Origin: Mycobacterium scrofulaceum
GTDB taxonomy: Bacteria > Actinomycetota > Actinomycetes > Mycobacteriales > Mycobacteriaceae
Direction of reading: 5' to 3'
DNA: 64,000 nucleotides
NCBI RefSeq assembly: GCF_002086735.1
Contig: NZ_MVIJ01000003.1
Location: 124,001 to 188,000 of the forward strand
Shown: piece by piece, positions 7,943-16,771 of the stretch
How the letters are laid out: each line of letters starts with the position of its first letter
How positions within the stretch are numbered: the stretch's first letter is position 1
Position numbers and translations under genes: made by a program
Notes under the pieces: generated by a model
Told to the model about the DNA's origin: nothing
Database searches by the model: none
Seen by the model: only the letters and a program-made list of their open reading frames with translations

Positions 7943-9115
7943 ATGGATCTCGACTTCACGCCTGACCAGCTCGAGTTCCGTGACCAGGTCCGCACATGGC
8001 TCGACGAGAACAAACCGGCTGAACCCCGCCCGCGCGACGACGCGGGGATCCGTGAATACGACCTTGCCTGGCAACGCACTCAGGCCGAGGGCGGCTGGGC
8101 CGGCATCGCCTGGCCCACCGAATACGGCGGCAAGGGGCTGACGCTGCTTCAGCAGTTGATCTGGTACGAGGAGTACGCCGCGCGGGGGTTCCCCGGCATC
8201 GATGCATGCTTCGTCGGCAACTCGCACGCCGGGCCCACTCTGATCACCAGGGCCACCGACGAACAGAAGTCTTTCCACTTGCCGAAAATCCTTGGTGGTG
8301 AAGTGATTTGGTGTCAGGGCTTCTCCGAGCCCGACGCCGGATCGGACCTGGCGGCATTGCGCACCAAGGCGGTGGTGGACGGCGAGGACCTGGTGGTCTC
8401 GGGGCAGAAGCTGTGGACCAGCTTCGCCACCGTCGCCGATTACCAGGAGCTGCTGGTGCGCACGGACAACACCGGAAGCAAGCACAAGGGCATCACCTGG
8501 GTGATCTGCGACATGAGCACGCCGGGCATCGACGTCCGCCCTATCGAGACCATCGAGGGCGGCTCGGAATTCTGCGAAGTGTTTTACGACGATGTCCGAA
8601 TCCCGCTGAGCAACGTGGTCGGCGATGTCGGCGAAGGCTGGTCGGTTGCGATGGCCACCCTGTCCTTCGAGCGCGGCACCGCGTTCACCGCCAACCAGGT
8701 GCGGCTGGCGAAGATCATCGAGGACCTCATCGACTATGCCCGCGACCATGTCGGGCCGGACGGCCGCAGGCCCGCCATCGCCGACGACGACATCGCGCGA
8801 CGGCTGGCGCGGGCCCGCGCCTCGGTGGCGTCGCTGCGGGCGCTCACCTACACCAATATCTGCGAGGCCATGAAGACCGAGACGCCCGGCCCGCGGGGTT
8901 CGATCGTCAAGCTGATGTATGCCGAATTGGCCAAGGAGATCGGCAGATTGGCGATGGATGTTGTCGGTCCCGCCTCGGTCCGGTATTCATCGCGCTGGGA
9001 CGTCGACGGCTGGGTCGGCTACTACTACTACAGCTTCTCCCAAGCCATCGGCGGCGGGACGTCGGAGATTCAGCGCAACATCGTCGGCGAACGAGTGTTG
9101 GGGCTGCCGCGATGA
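7943..9115 (+). CDS. Acyl-CoA dehydrogenase, long subunit of a probable heteromeric pair
   Basis: The 390-residue flavoprotein has the family core: MDLDFTPDQLEFRDQVRTWL at the start, FSEPDAGSDLAALRTKAV and GQKLWTSFA in the middle, and GGGTSEIQRNIVGERVLGLPR at the end. It oxidises an acyl-CoA to the enoyl-CoA using FAD and an electron-transfer flavoprotein. A second, shorter dehydrogenase gene follows six bases downstream. In mycobacteria such pairs (FadE26/27, FadE28/29) form alpha2beta2 complexes that act on branched or ring-bearing acyl-CoAs, and that is the best inference here. It starts 45 bases after the aldolase; that gap contains a weak TGAC-N6-GTCA repeat. Confidence 0.9.
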   Translation: MDLDFTPDQLEFRDQVRTWLDENKPAEPRPRDDAGIREYDLAWQRTQAEGGWAGIAWPTEYGGKGLTLLQQLIWYEEYAARGFPGIDACFVGNSHAGPTLITRATDEQKSFHLPKILGGEVIWCQGFSEPDAGSDLAALRTKAVVDGEDLVVSGQKLWTSFATVADYQELLVRTDNTGSKHKGITWVICDMSTPGIDVRPIETIEGGSEFCEVFYDDVRIPLSNVVGDVGEGWSVAMATLSFERGTAFTANQVRLAKIIEDLIDYARDHVGPDGRRPAIADDDIARRLARARASVASLRALTYTNICEAMKTETPGPRGSIVKLMYAELAKEIGRLAMDVVGPASVRYSSRWDVDGWVGYYYYSFSQAIGGGTSEIQRNIVGERVLGLPR

Positions 9116-9121
9116 GAGGAG

Positions 9122-10150
9122 ATGACGGTGGACCTGCTGCCCGGAGCTGAGCAACTCGAAATCATCACGGCAGCAGGAGAATTCCTCGCCGATCGGATGC
9201 CAGTGGACCGGATCCGCGCTAATCGTCACGCCGAAGCGCCGATTCCCGAGTCACTGTGGCGAGAATGCGCCGAGCTGGGCCTGCTCACACTCGGGCTCGA
9301 CGAGGCGTCCGGTGGGTCGGGCCGGCGGTTGGACGACGAGGCTCTGCTGTTCGTCGAGCTCGGCAAGCGGCTCGCGCCGGGGCCGTTCCTGGCATGCACG
9401 TTGGGCGCCCGGGTGGCCGCCCGTTGCGGCGACGACGCGCTGGCGCAGCGGATCGGCTCCGGGGCGGCATCGGTGGCCCTCGCGGTATTGCGCGGCGACG
9501 GCGACGTGCGCCCGGTCAAAGGCACTTTCGATTTGTTCGACCCGGCGGGTGTCTCGCACGCCCTGCTGGTGGCCCGCAGTGGTGCCGCACTGGTCGGCAT
9601 CGATTCCTTCGGACCGCTTAAATCCGTGACCGCCGCAGACCCGGGTACCCGAATATCCTCGGCCACGGTCGAATCCGCCGAACCCCTGCACTGGTTGCCC
9701 GCCGAGGACGAATGGATCTGGGGACGCGCCACGGTACTCGCGGCGGGCTACCTCACCGGATTGGCCGCGGCCGCCGCAGCGTCGGCGACCGAACACGCCA
9801 AGACTCGTGTGCAGTTCGGCAAGCCGATCGGGGTGCACCAGGCGATCAAGCACGCCTGCGTCAATATGGAGATCGCTGCCGAGGCCGCTCAGGCGCAAAC
9901 GTTCTTCGCTGCGATCGCTGTCGGCAGTGGCCGCGCCGACGCCTTGATGCAGGTGCTGTCGGCCCTCACAGTGGCCGGGTCGGCGGCCGTCGAGAATGCC
10001 GCCGCGGGCATCCACGTGTTCGGCGGGATGGGCTACACATTCGAGAACGACATGCACCTGTATCTGAAGCGCGCGCACGTGTTTCGGCACTTGTTCGGTG
10101 AGCCCACCGACGTGCTGGCCGAACTGCTGGCCCAGGACCGCGCCCAGTGA
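9122..10150 (+). CDS. Acyl-CoA dehydrogenase, short subunit of the pair
   Basis: This is a 342-residue acyl-CoA dehydrogenase homologue shorter than the usual 380-390. Conserved parts are the helical N-terminus (LPGAEQLEIITAAGEFLADR), KTRVQFGKPIGVHQAIKHAC and IHVFGGMGYTFENDMHLYLKRA. The middle beta domain is abbreviated and lacks the clear FxxPxAGSD motif of its partner, as expected for the less catalytic chain of an alpha2beta2 complex. A GAGAGGAG ribosome-binding site precedes the ATG, and only six bases separate it from the gene before. Its stop overlaps the GTG of the thiolase-fold gene. Confidence 0.87.
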   Translation: MTVDLLPGAEQLEIITAAGEFLADRMPVDRIRANRHAEAPIPESLWRECAELGLLTLGLDEASGGSGRRLDDEALLFVELGKRLAPGPFLACTLGARVAARCGDDALAQRIGSGAASVALAVLRGDGDVRPVKGTFDLFDPAGVSHALLVARSGAALVGIDSFGPLKSVTAADPGTRISSATVESAEPLHWLPAEDEWIWGRATVLAAGYLTGLAAAAAASATEHAKTRVQFGKPIGVHQAIKHACVNMEIAAEAAQAQTFFAAIAVGSGRADALMQVLSALTVAGSAAVENAAAGIHVFGGMGYTFENDMHLYLKRAHVFRHLFGEPTDVLAELLAQDRAQ

Positions 10151-11307
10151 GCGGCGCCGCTGGGGCCGCAGCCATCGCGGGCGTCGCCCTGTCCGACGTC
10201 GGCCGGGTCGACGACAAGGGACCCTACGAGCTGATCGCGCAGGCCAGCCGCCGCGCCCTGGCGGATGCCGGTCTGACACCCGATGACGTCGACGGGTTGG
10301 CCTCCACCAGCCAGGGCACACTGCCCCCGGTCGATGTCGGCGAGTATCTCGGTCTGCGGCCCCGCTGGATCGACTCCACCGCGGTCGGGGGAGCGTCGTG
10401 GGAGGTGATGGCCGCCCACGCGGCTGATGCGATCGCCGCTGGGCACGCCGACGTGGTCCTGCTGACGTACGGCTCGACCGCCCGCTCGGATCTTCGAAAG
10501 GGATTGCGGGGGGCCAACATCAACTGGGGCGCACGCGGACCCCTACAGTGGGAAGCGCCCTACGGCCACACCCTGATCTCCAAGTACGCCATGGCCGCGC
10601 GGCGGCACATGTTCACTTATGGCACCACGATCGAGCAGCTGGCCGAGGTCGCCGTGTCCGCGCGGTTCAACGCGACCGACAATCCCGAGGCCTACTATCG
10701 CGAACCGATTACTATCGACGACGTGCTCGGCGGACCGATGATCGCCGACCCGTTCACCAAGCTGCACTGCTGCATTCGCAGCGACGGCGGGGCCGCGGCA
10801 GTGCTCGTCAGTGCGGAACGTGCGAAGGATCTACGTAGTAAGCCAGTGTGGGTGCTGGGTTCAGCGGAAACGACCTCGCACATGCTCACCTCCCAGTGGG
10901 ACGACCTCACCGTTGGCCCGGCCGCGGTCAGCGGACCGCTGGCCTTCGCCCGCGCCGGGGTCTCGCCGTCCGACGTCGACGTCGCCGAAATCTACGACGC
11001 GTTCACCTACATGTTGCTGCTCACCATCGAAGACCTCGGCTTCAGCCCCAAGGGGGAGGGCGGTGCCTTCGTCGAGAAAGGCTCGCTGCGCCTGGGCGGC
11101 GCGCTTCCCACCAACACCGACGGTGGCGGGCTGTCGGCGTGCCACCCCGGTCAGCGGGGGTTGTTCCTGCTGGTCGAGGCTGCGCGACAGTTGCGCGGTG
11201 AATGCGGCCCGCGCCAAGTGCCCGATGCCAAGATCGCCTGTGTCAGCGGCACCGGCGGCTGGTTCTGCTCCAGCGGCACAATGATTCTCGGCGCCGAGGA
11301 GCCGTAG
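10147..11307 (+). CDS. Thiolase-fold acyl-CoA lyase (SCP-x/Ltp2-like), no partner DUF35 adjacent
   Basis: The 386-residue protein starts with GTG at 10147, overlapping the previous stop. It carries the SCP-x thiolase landmarks ALADAGLTPDDVDGLASTSQG, KYAMAARRHMFTYGTT, VAEIYDAFTYMLLL and a C-terminal GTGGWFCSSGTMILG. The segment where thiolases have their nucleophilic Cys reads STAVGGASWEVM, without Cys, so an aldolase-type C-C cleavage is more likely than thiolysis. Unlike the other three thiolase-fold genes here, it has no DUF35 gene directly beside it. It probably ends a short beta-oxidation-like spiral run by the two upstream dehydrogenases. Confidence 0.8.
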   Translation: MSGAAGAAAIAGVALSDVGRVDDKGPYELIAQASRRALADAGLTPDDVDGLASTSQGTLPPVDVGEYLGLRPRWIDSTAVGGASWEVMAAHAADAIAAGHADVVLLTYGSTARSDLRKGLRGANINWGARGPLQWEAPYGHTLISKYAMAARRHMFTYGTTIEQLAEVAVSARFNATDNPEAYYREPITIDDVLGGPMIADPFTKLHCCIRSDGGAAAVLVSAERAKDLRSKPVWVLGSAETTSHMLTSQWDDLTVGPAAVSGPLAFARAGVSPSDVDVAEIYDAFTYMLLLTIEDLGFSPKGEGGAFVEKGSLRLGGALPTNTDGGGLSACHPGQRGLFLLVEAARQLRGECGPRQVPDAKIACVSGTGGWFCSSGTMILGAEEP

Positions 11308-12807
11308 GTGGACCGCGTACCGCTGAGCTCCGACGTCGTGGATACCCGCGCGATGTTGGAGCTGGCGGCCGCCGTTCACGGCGATATCGAGGCCTACGTC
11401 GAGCCGGGGGCGCGAATCACGTTCGCGGAGTGGATCGGTCGGGCTCGTAGCGTCGCGACCCAGTTTGCCGACCTCGGCGTCGGCAAGGGCGATGTGGTCG
11501 TGCTGTGGCTGCCGTCGGGCATCGACTACGCGACGTGCTACGCCGCGGCGGCCATGATCGGTGCGATCACCACCGGGCTGAACCCGCGACTGGGCCGCAG
11601 AGAGATCGAATCGATTCTGCAGCAGGCAGATCCGGCGTTGGTCGTCGCCGACGGACTGCTTGATGCGTTACCCGGCACCGGGCATCGGCTGCTGTCGCGG
11701 GATGCGCTGTGCAGTGACACATCGCGCTCGGCGCCGCCTTCGGTGGAGTTGAATCGCCGGGACGTTGTTGCATTGATCTTCACCAGTGGCACGACGGGGA
11801 CGCCAAAAGGCGCAGCCTTCGACGCCGACCGGCTGGCCGCGGGCGCGGCAGCGTCAGGCGTGATGAGCGCGCCCTATGACCGGCGCCTCACGTCCACGCC
11901 GTTTTCCCACGCCGGCTACATGTTCAAGCTCTGGGATCAGTTGGTCTGGGGCAGCACGCTGGTGGTGCCCCCGACACCGTGGTCGGCCCAGGGCATGTTC
12001 GACGTCCTTCGCAACGAGCGAGTCACCGTGGCGGGCGCGGTGCCGACCCAGTGGGCCAAGCTACTCGACGTCGATGGAGTGACCTCGAAGGCATTGCCGC
12101 ACTTGCGGATCGGAGTGGTGGCCACAGCGCCGGCGCCACCCGAACTGGTACGCAGGGTCGCCGAGGGCATCGGGGTCCCGCTGGTCGTGCGGTACGCGAT
12201 GACCGAGTGCCCGACCATCAGCGGCACCGAACCGGACGACGCCCCCGAGGTTCAATTCCGCACCGTGGGACGGCCTGCCGCGGGAATGGACGTGCGGATC
12301 GGATCGGACGGCGTACTTGAGGTGAGCGGCCCGTGTGTGATGCGTGGCTACTGGCGCAACTCGGAACTCACCGCAGAGGTGCTGCGCGACGGGTGGCTGC
12401 GCACCGGCGACGTCGGCGTGCTCGGCGACGACGGCAATATCACACTTGTCGGGCGCCGCGGTGACATGTACATCCGGGGCGGCTACAACGTGCATCCCGG
12501 TGAGGTGGAGCGGACGCTCACCGGGCACCCCAGCGTGAAACATGCCGCCGTGATTGGCCGTTCCGCACCCGTGATCGGAGAGATCGGCGTCGCGTGCGTG
12601 GTTCCCGCGGACGCCACCGCTCCGCCGACACTGGCTGAACTGCGCGCCCACGTGGCAAGTGAGCTGGCCGACTACAAGGCCCCCGACGAGCTGCTCATTG
12701 TTGATGAGCTGCCCTTGACGGCGATGCTCAAGCCGGACCGGCTAGCCCTGCGCGAATTGATCACCCAGCGTGACAGAGATATTCAGCGTCGACAACCGAC
12801 ACGATGA
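11308..12807 (+). CDS. Acyl-CoA ligase (AMP-forming)
   Basis: The 499-residue ligase has the ATP loop IFTSGTTGTPKGAAFD at about residue 152, the adenylation motif DGWLRTGDVGVLGDDGN, and the hinge region GRRGDMYIRGGYNVHPGEVE. A C-terminal lysine in TAMLKPDRLALRE fits the catalytic position. It starts with GTG at 11308 directly after the thiolase-fold stop (TAG GTG), so it belongs to the same operon. It could activate the carboxylic acid released by the meta-cleavage hydrolase so that the acyl-CoA dehydrogenase pair can work on it; this is inference from order. Confidence 0.88.
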   Translation: MDRVPLSSDVVDTRAMLELAAAVHGDIEAYVEPGARITFAEWIGRARSVATQFADLGVGKGDVVVLWLPSGIDYATCYAAAAMIGAITTGLNPRLGRREIESILQQADPALVVADGLLDALPGTGHRLLSRDALCSDTSRSAPPSVELNRRDVVALIFTSGTTGTPKGAAFDADRLAAGAAASGVMSAPYDRRLTSTPFSHAGYMFKLWDQLVWGSTLVVPPTPWSAQGMFDVLRNERVTVAGAVPTQWAKLLDVDGVTSKALPHLRIGVVATAPAPPELVRRVAEGIGVPLVVRYAMTECPTISGTEPDDAPEVQFRTVGRPAAGMDVRIGSDGVLEVSGPCVMRGYWRNSELTAEVLRDGWLRTGDVGVLGDDGNITLVGRRGDMYIRGGYNVHPGEVERTLTGHPSVKHAAVIGRSAPVIGEIGVACVVPADATAPPTLAELRAHVASELADYKAPDELLIVDELPLTAMLKPDRLALRELITQRDRDIQRRQPTR

Positions 12808-12820
12808 GAGGAATCTAGCT

Positions 12821-13636
12821 ATGGGAAGACACGACGGACGGGTGGCGTTCATCACCGGCGCGGCGCGAGGGCAGGGCCGCGCCCATGCCGTTCGGCTCGC
12901 CGCCGAAGGCGCCGACATCGTGGCCGTGGACATCTGCCGCGACATCGACTCGATGGACTACCCCAACGCCACGCCCGACGATCTCGATGAAACCATCAAG
13001 CTCGTTGAGAACCAAGGTCGGCGGATCATTGCCCACCAAGCCGACGTCCGCGACGCCGACGCCTTAAAACAGGCCGTCAACGAAGGCGTCCGCGAGTTCG
13101 GCCGTCTCGACATCGTCCTGGCCAACGCCGGCATCATCAGACTCGGCGGCGAGGGAGACCGCAGCCAGATCTTCCGCGACATCGTCGACGTGAACCTCAT
13201 CGGGGTCTGGAACACCGTCGAGGCCGCTATCCCCGCCCTCATCGACGGCGGCCGCGGCGGATCCATCGTGCTGACGAGTTCCAGTGCGGGATTGAAGGGC
13301 ACCGGTACCGACCGGGCAGGCGGACAGGCTTACACCGCCGCCAAGCGGGGACTGGTCGGGCTCATGCAGGTGTGGGCGAATGAGTTGGCGCAGTATTGGA
13401 TTCGGGTCAATACCATCCACCCGACCGGCGTGGCGACCGGCATGGTGATGAACGAAACCATGGGCAAGCTGCTCGAGGCCAACGACACGGCAGTGGCCGC
13501 CATGCAGAATGCGCTGCCGATTCAGATCCTGATGCCCGAGGACATCGCCGGCGCAGTGGCGTGGCTGGTCTCCGACGAGGCGAAATTCATCACCGGGGTG
13601 GCGTGGCCGCTAGATGCCGGATTCGCGGTGCGCTGA
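12821..13636 (+). CDS. Mycofactocin-coupled SDR family oxidoreductase (copy A)
   Basis: This 271-residue SDR has the NAD motif TGAARGQGRAH and the catalytic YTAAK. After the second strand it carries the long insertion (VDICRDIDSMDYPN, then a helix of about 20 residues) that marks the mycofactocin-coupled, carveol-dehydrogenase-like SDR subfamily. Those enzymes hold a non-exchangeable nicotinamide cofactor and pass electrons to mycofactocin. A longer frame starts at 12770, but a GAGAGGAA ribosome-binding site precedes the ATG at 12821 and MGRHDGRVAFITG is the typical N-terminus. It is about 86 percent identical by my count to the SDR at 20613-21428, so the two are recent duplicates. Confidence 0.9.
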   Translation: MGRHDGRVAFITGAARGQGRAHAVRLAAEGADIVAVDICRDIDSMDYPNATPDDLDETIKLVENQGRRIIAHQADVRDADALKQAVNEGVREFGRLDIVLANAGIIRLGGEGDRSQIFRDIVDVNLIGVWNTVEAAIPALIDGGRGGSIVLTSSSAGLKGTGTDRAGGQAYTAAKRGLVGLMQVWANELAQYWIRVNTIHPTGVATGMVMNETMGKLLEANDTAVAAMQNALPIQILMPEDIAGAVAWLVSDEAKFITGVAWPLDAGFAVR

Positions 13637-13645
13637 GCGGACGGC

Positions 13646-14182
13646 TCAGGGCTGGTCGGGTCGCAGGACGATGAACAGTCCCTCTGCTTCGGCGCACAGA
13701 GTGTCACCGTGAGTGATCGTCGCCCGCAGAATCCGCTTACGTCCTTGCTCGCTGACGAACCAGGCGCGCACCGCGAGCTCCTCGCCGATCGGCGTGATCG
13801 ATCGGTAGTCGGTGTGCAAGTAGGCGGTTCGCGCAGGTGCCCGGTCGCCGCTACTGGCCAGCCGGCCGAGCACCTCATCGAATAGCAGCGGGATGGCCCC
13901 GCCGTGCACCGCGCCACCACCGCCGAGGAAATAGCGGCCGAATGTCACCACCCCGTGCACGCTCTGGTGGTCGCCGCCGAGCGGAATGAAGTTGGGGGAC
14001 ATGGTTTGTCCGCGGCCGGGCAGATCAAGCCGGCGGGCGAAGATCTGCCTGCGCTCAGGTACTGCAAACTGGGCCACCCGGTTGGCCCACCCGTTCAGGT
14101 CCTGTGTGAGGTCCACTGTGGTCGCCGCGTCCGGAGCGGCCGCTGCCACATGGTCGAGGAAATTGCGCAGTGCGGCGATCAT
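13646..14182 (-). CDS. PaaI-family hotdog thioesterase
   Basis: The product has a hotdog-fold acyl-CoA thioesterase signature: GGDHQSVHGVVTFGRYFLGGGGAVHGGAIPLLFDEVLG, where the Gly-rich loop, the HGGA and the acidic Asp-Glu pair form the active site. It probably releases CoA from dead-end or excess acyl-CoA esters. It is 178 residues from the ATG at 14182. A TTG at 14203 would add LPREYGD and lie only four bases from the putative operator at 14207-14222, so the true start is uncertain. The gene converges with the SDR at 13636 and diverges from the fused CoA-transferase. Confidence 0.78.
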   Translation of the reverse strand: MIAALRNFLDHVAAAAPDAATTVDLTQDLNGWANRVAQFAVPERRQIFARRLDLPGRGQTMSPNFIPLGGDHQSVHGVVTFGRYFLGGGGAVHGGAIPLLFDEVLGRLASSGDRAPARTAYLHTDYRSITPIGEELAVRAWFVSEQGRKRILRATITHGDTLCAEAEGLFIVLRPDQP

Positions 14183-14206
14183 GTCGCCGTACTCACGCGG
14201 CAAGAC

Positions 14207-14222
14207 TAATGCATTGACATTA
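14207..14222. promoter_or_regulatory. Putative TetR operator, TAATG-N6-CATTA inverted repeat (copy 1)
   Basis: The 16-bp repeat TAATGCATTGACATTA lies between the divergent thioesterase and CoA-transferase genes. Read on the other strand it is TAATGTCAATGCATTA, which differs from the site at 17510-17525 (TAATGGCTATGCATTA) at only three adjacent bases. The second copy sits in front of the TetR gene at 16772-17455, so that regulator is the obvious candidate to bind both. Confidence 0.6.
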
Positions 14223-14301
14223 ATCTTGGTCGCTGCGATGCTGGCGTGGCGTGCGTCACAACACGTCGAACGAGACCTGCCAGCACACCCTAGGAGCGAA
14301 C

Positions 14302-16767
14302 ATGCCGGAAGTCGGTACGGCGTCGGGCGGTCCACTGGCTGGTCTCGTGGTGGTCGACCTATCGACAACGCTGCCCGGAGCGCAGGCGACGCAGTTCCTC
14401 GCCGACTGCGGTGCCGAGGTGACCATGGTCGAGCCGCTCGACGGTAGTCCGCTGCGCGAGCTCGCGGGCTGGCCCGCCCTGCTGCGTGGCAAGCTCAGCG
14501 TGACATTGGACCTGCATGACGAGGCTGATCTGGAGCGTCTGCGTGCTTTGCTGCGCCGCGCCGACGTCATGATTAACACCATGCGGCCGACCACGGCCGA
14601 GCGCATCGGACTTACCCCCGACGCATTATCGGAGGCCTACCCGCGACTCGTCGTGGCGACGATCACGGGCTGGGGATCGACCGGGCCGTTTCGCGACTAC
14701 AAGGGCTGGGAGGCCCTGGTGATGGCGAAGACGGGTGTCATGCACGAAAAGCGCGGACTGACCACGAGGCCGGGACCGGCGTACACCACCTTCGCCTATG
14801 CCTCTTGGGGCGCCGCCCACGCCGCTGTTCAGGGCGTGCTTGCCGCGCTCCTTGAGCGGGAGAGCAGTGGGCGCGGCCAAACCGTCGAGACCAATCTGGT
14901 GACCGGCATGGGTTCGATGGATCCGTACAACTGGTTTTACGAGATGGTGCTGGAACGGTATCCGGGCGCCTTCGAACCGATGGACGCCGCCTACGACGAC
15001 CAGGGCCGGCCCCAGGCCTACCTAATCTACGCACTCCTCGTCTGTCCGACGAAGGACGGTCGCTGGCTACAGTTCGCTCAGGTGTCGCCCAAGTTGATCG
15101 GCGCTTGGCTGACTGAACTGGACCTGCTGGGGGAGCTCGCGGACCCGAAGTGGCAGGGTTTTCCGATGCTGCCGACCCCCGAACTTCGCACCGAGTGGTG
15201 GGACATGATGATCGAGCGGGTGGGGGCACGCACGCTCGCCGAATGGCAGCGGGCCATGACAGAAAACCTTGACCTGAGCGGCGAACTGTTCCGAACTCCT
15301 GAGGAATCACTGGATCACCCGCAAACCGCTCACGAAGGCCGCGCCGCGACCGTGATCGATCCCGATCTCGGGCCGGTACGGCAGCCGTCGACCCTCATTC
15401 ACGCTGACGGCAAGCCGTTGACCCCGCTTCGGCCGGCTCCGCGAGTCGGCGAGCACAACGACTCGGTCACCTTCGAGCAGCTCGGCCAAATGCGCAGGGC
15501 CGCACTACCCGCACGGCACGCGGACCACGACGCACCGCCGCTGACGGGCGTGACGGTGCTGGAGTTCGGCAGCATGTTCGCGGGACCGTACGGCGCGACC
15601 CTGCTGGCCGACCTGGGCGCTCGCGTCATCAAGGTCGAGCCGCTGGAAGGCGACAACATCCGCAATCTGGTCGCGTTCCCCGAGGCGGGCGGCGCAAAAG
15701 TGTTGCAGGGCAAGGAAAGCGTCGCGATTGACTTCACCAAGCCCGAAGGCCTTGAGCTGGTGTACGAACTGGCCAAGCGCTCCGACATCGTGCTGCAGTG
15801 CTTCCGTGGCAAGGTCGCCGAGCGGGCGAAGATCGACGAGGCGTCGCTGCGGGCGGTCAACCCGGACTTGGCGTTCGTGACGACCTCAGGTTACGGGGTC
15901 GACGGACCCTTCGCGCACCGCGCCGCCTACGCGCCGTCGGTCGGTGCGGCATCCGGGCTGGCGCTGGTCGACAGCCACGACACGGGCGAGCCGGCCACCG
16001 ACTTGGATGACCTGCACCGCCGAGCGGTCAAACTGCACGCGGGCGGGGCTGTGCCCGCAGTGCAATCTGACGGCATCGCCGCGCACGGTGTCGGTTCTGC
16101 GCTGCTGGTCGCGCTGTACGCCAAGCGGATGGGACGACCGATGTCCAACGTGGTCACCTCGATGCTCGCCACCGCGCAGCAGGCGATGATCGCCTACAGC
16201 GCAAGCTATGCGTCCCGTCCCGCCGAGGCAGCAGCCGACGAACAATTCTTCGGCATGAATGCCTTGTACCGGATGTACCGCGCGGCAGACGGTTACGTCT
16301 TTCTCGCCGCACCGTTGCCGCGCGAATGGCCGGCGCTGACGAAGGCGATGTCGCCCTACGTCGACTTGCACGCCGACGAGCGCTTTACCGATGCCGAATC
16401 TCGCGCGGCGCACGACGACGAGCTGATCTCCGTTCTGACAACCGTGTTCGCCAACAAGACCAGGTTGGAGTGGGAGCACGAACTGTCCGCCCAGGACGTC
16501 GGCTGCGTCGAGGTGGTGGAGGCCAATTCCGAGTTGGTGCTGCAGACCGATCCGTACTACGAGGCGGGCTATGCCGTGGACGCCTACAGCCCGATCTTCG
16601 AAGAGCACCGCCGGCTCGCCCCGCTGTGCCGGTTCTCCCGCTCACGCACTCGAGCCGACGCGGGATGCACCATCGGGCAGCACACCGATGCGGTGCTGCG
16701 CGAAATGGGGCTGCATGACGCCACGATCGCCGATCTCAGGGCGAAGGAGATCGTGGGCGGCAGCTGA
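14302..16767 (+). CDS. Fused tandem class III (CaiB/BaiF-type) CoA-transferase
   Basis: The 821-residue protein contains two CaiB/BaiF CoA-transferase domains. The first runs from about residue 10 (LAGLVVVDLSTTLPGAQATQ, LADCGAEVTMVEP) to about 400, the second from about 415 (LTGVTVLEFGSMFAGPYGAT, LADLGARVIKVEPLEGD) to the end. Known members are single domains of about 400 residues that interlock as dimers, so this is a covalent dimer. The strand that usually carries the catalytic Asp reads GQTVETNLVTG in the first half and PMSNVVTSML in the second, with no obvious Asp in either, so activity may differ. The ATG at 14302 follows TAGGAGCGAAC. A longer frame from 14251 crosses the promoter. Confidence 0.85.
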   Translation: MPEVGTASGGPLAGLVVVDLSTTLPGAQATQFLADCGAEVTMVEPLDGSPLRELAGWPALLRGKLSVTLDLHDEADLERLRALLRRADVMINTMRPTTAERIGLTPDALSEAYPRLVVATITGWGSTGPFRDYKGWEALVMAKTGVMHEKRGLTTRPGPAYTTFAYASWGAAHAAVQGVLAALLERESSGRGQTVETNLVTGMGSMDPYNWFYEMVLERYPGAFEPMDAAYDDQGRPQAYLIYALLVCPTKDGRWLQFAQVSPKLIGAWLTELDLLGELADPKWQGFPMLPTPELRTEWWDMMIERVGARTLAEWQRAMTENLDLSGELFRTPEESLDHPQTAHEGRAATVIDPDLGPVRQPSTLIHADGKPLTPLRPAPRVGEHNDSVTFEQLGQMRRAALPARHADHDAPPLTGVTVLEFGSMFAGPYGATLLADLGARVIKVEPLEGDNIRNLVAFPEAGGAKVLQGKESVAIDFTKPEGLELVYELAKRSDIVLQCFRGKVAERAKIDEASLRAVNPDLAFVTTSGYGVDGPFAHRAAYAPSVGAASGLALVDSHDTGEPATDLDDLHRRAVKLHAGGAVPAVQSDGIAAHGVGSALLVALYAKRMGRPMSNVVTSMLATAQQAMIAYSASYASRPAEAAADEQFFGMNALYRMYRAADGYVFLAAPLPREWPALTKAMSPYVDLHADERFTDAESRAAHDDELISVLTTVFANKTRLEWEHELSAQDVGCVEVVEANSELVLQTDPYYEAGYAVDAYSPIFEEHRRLAPLCRFSRSRTRADAGCTIGQHTDAVLREMGLHDATIADLRAKEIVGGS

Positions 16768-16771
16768 CGGA

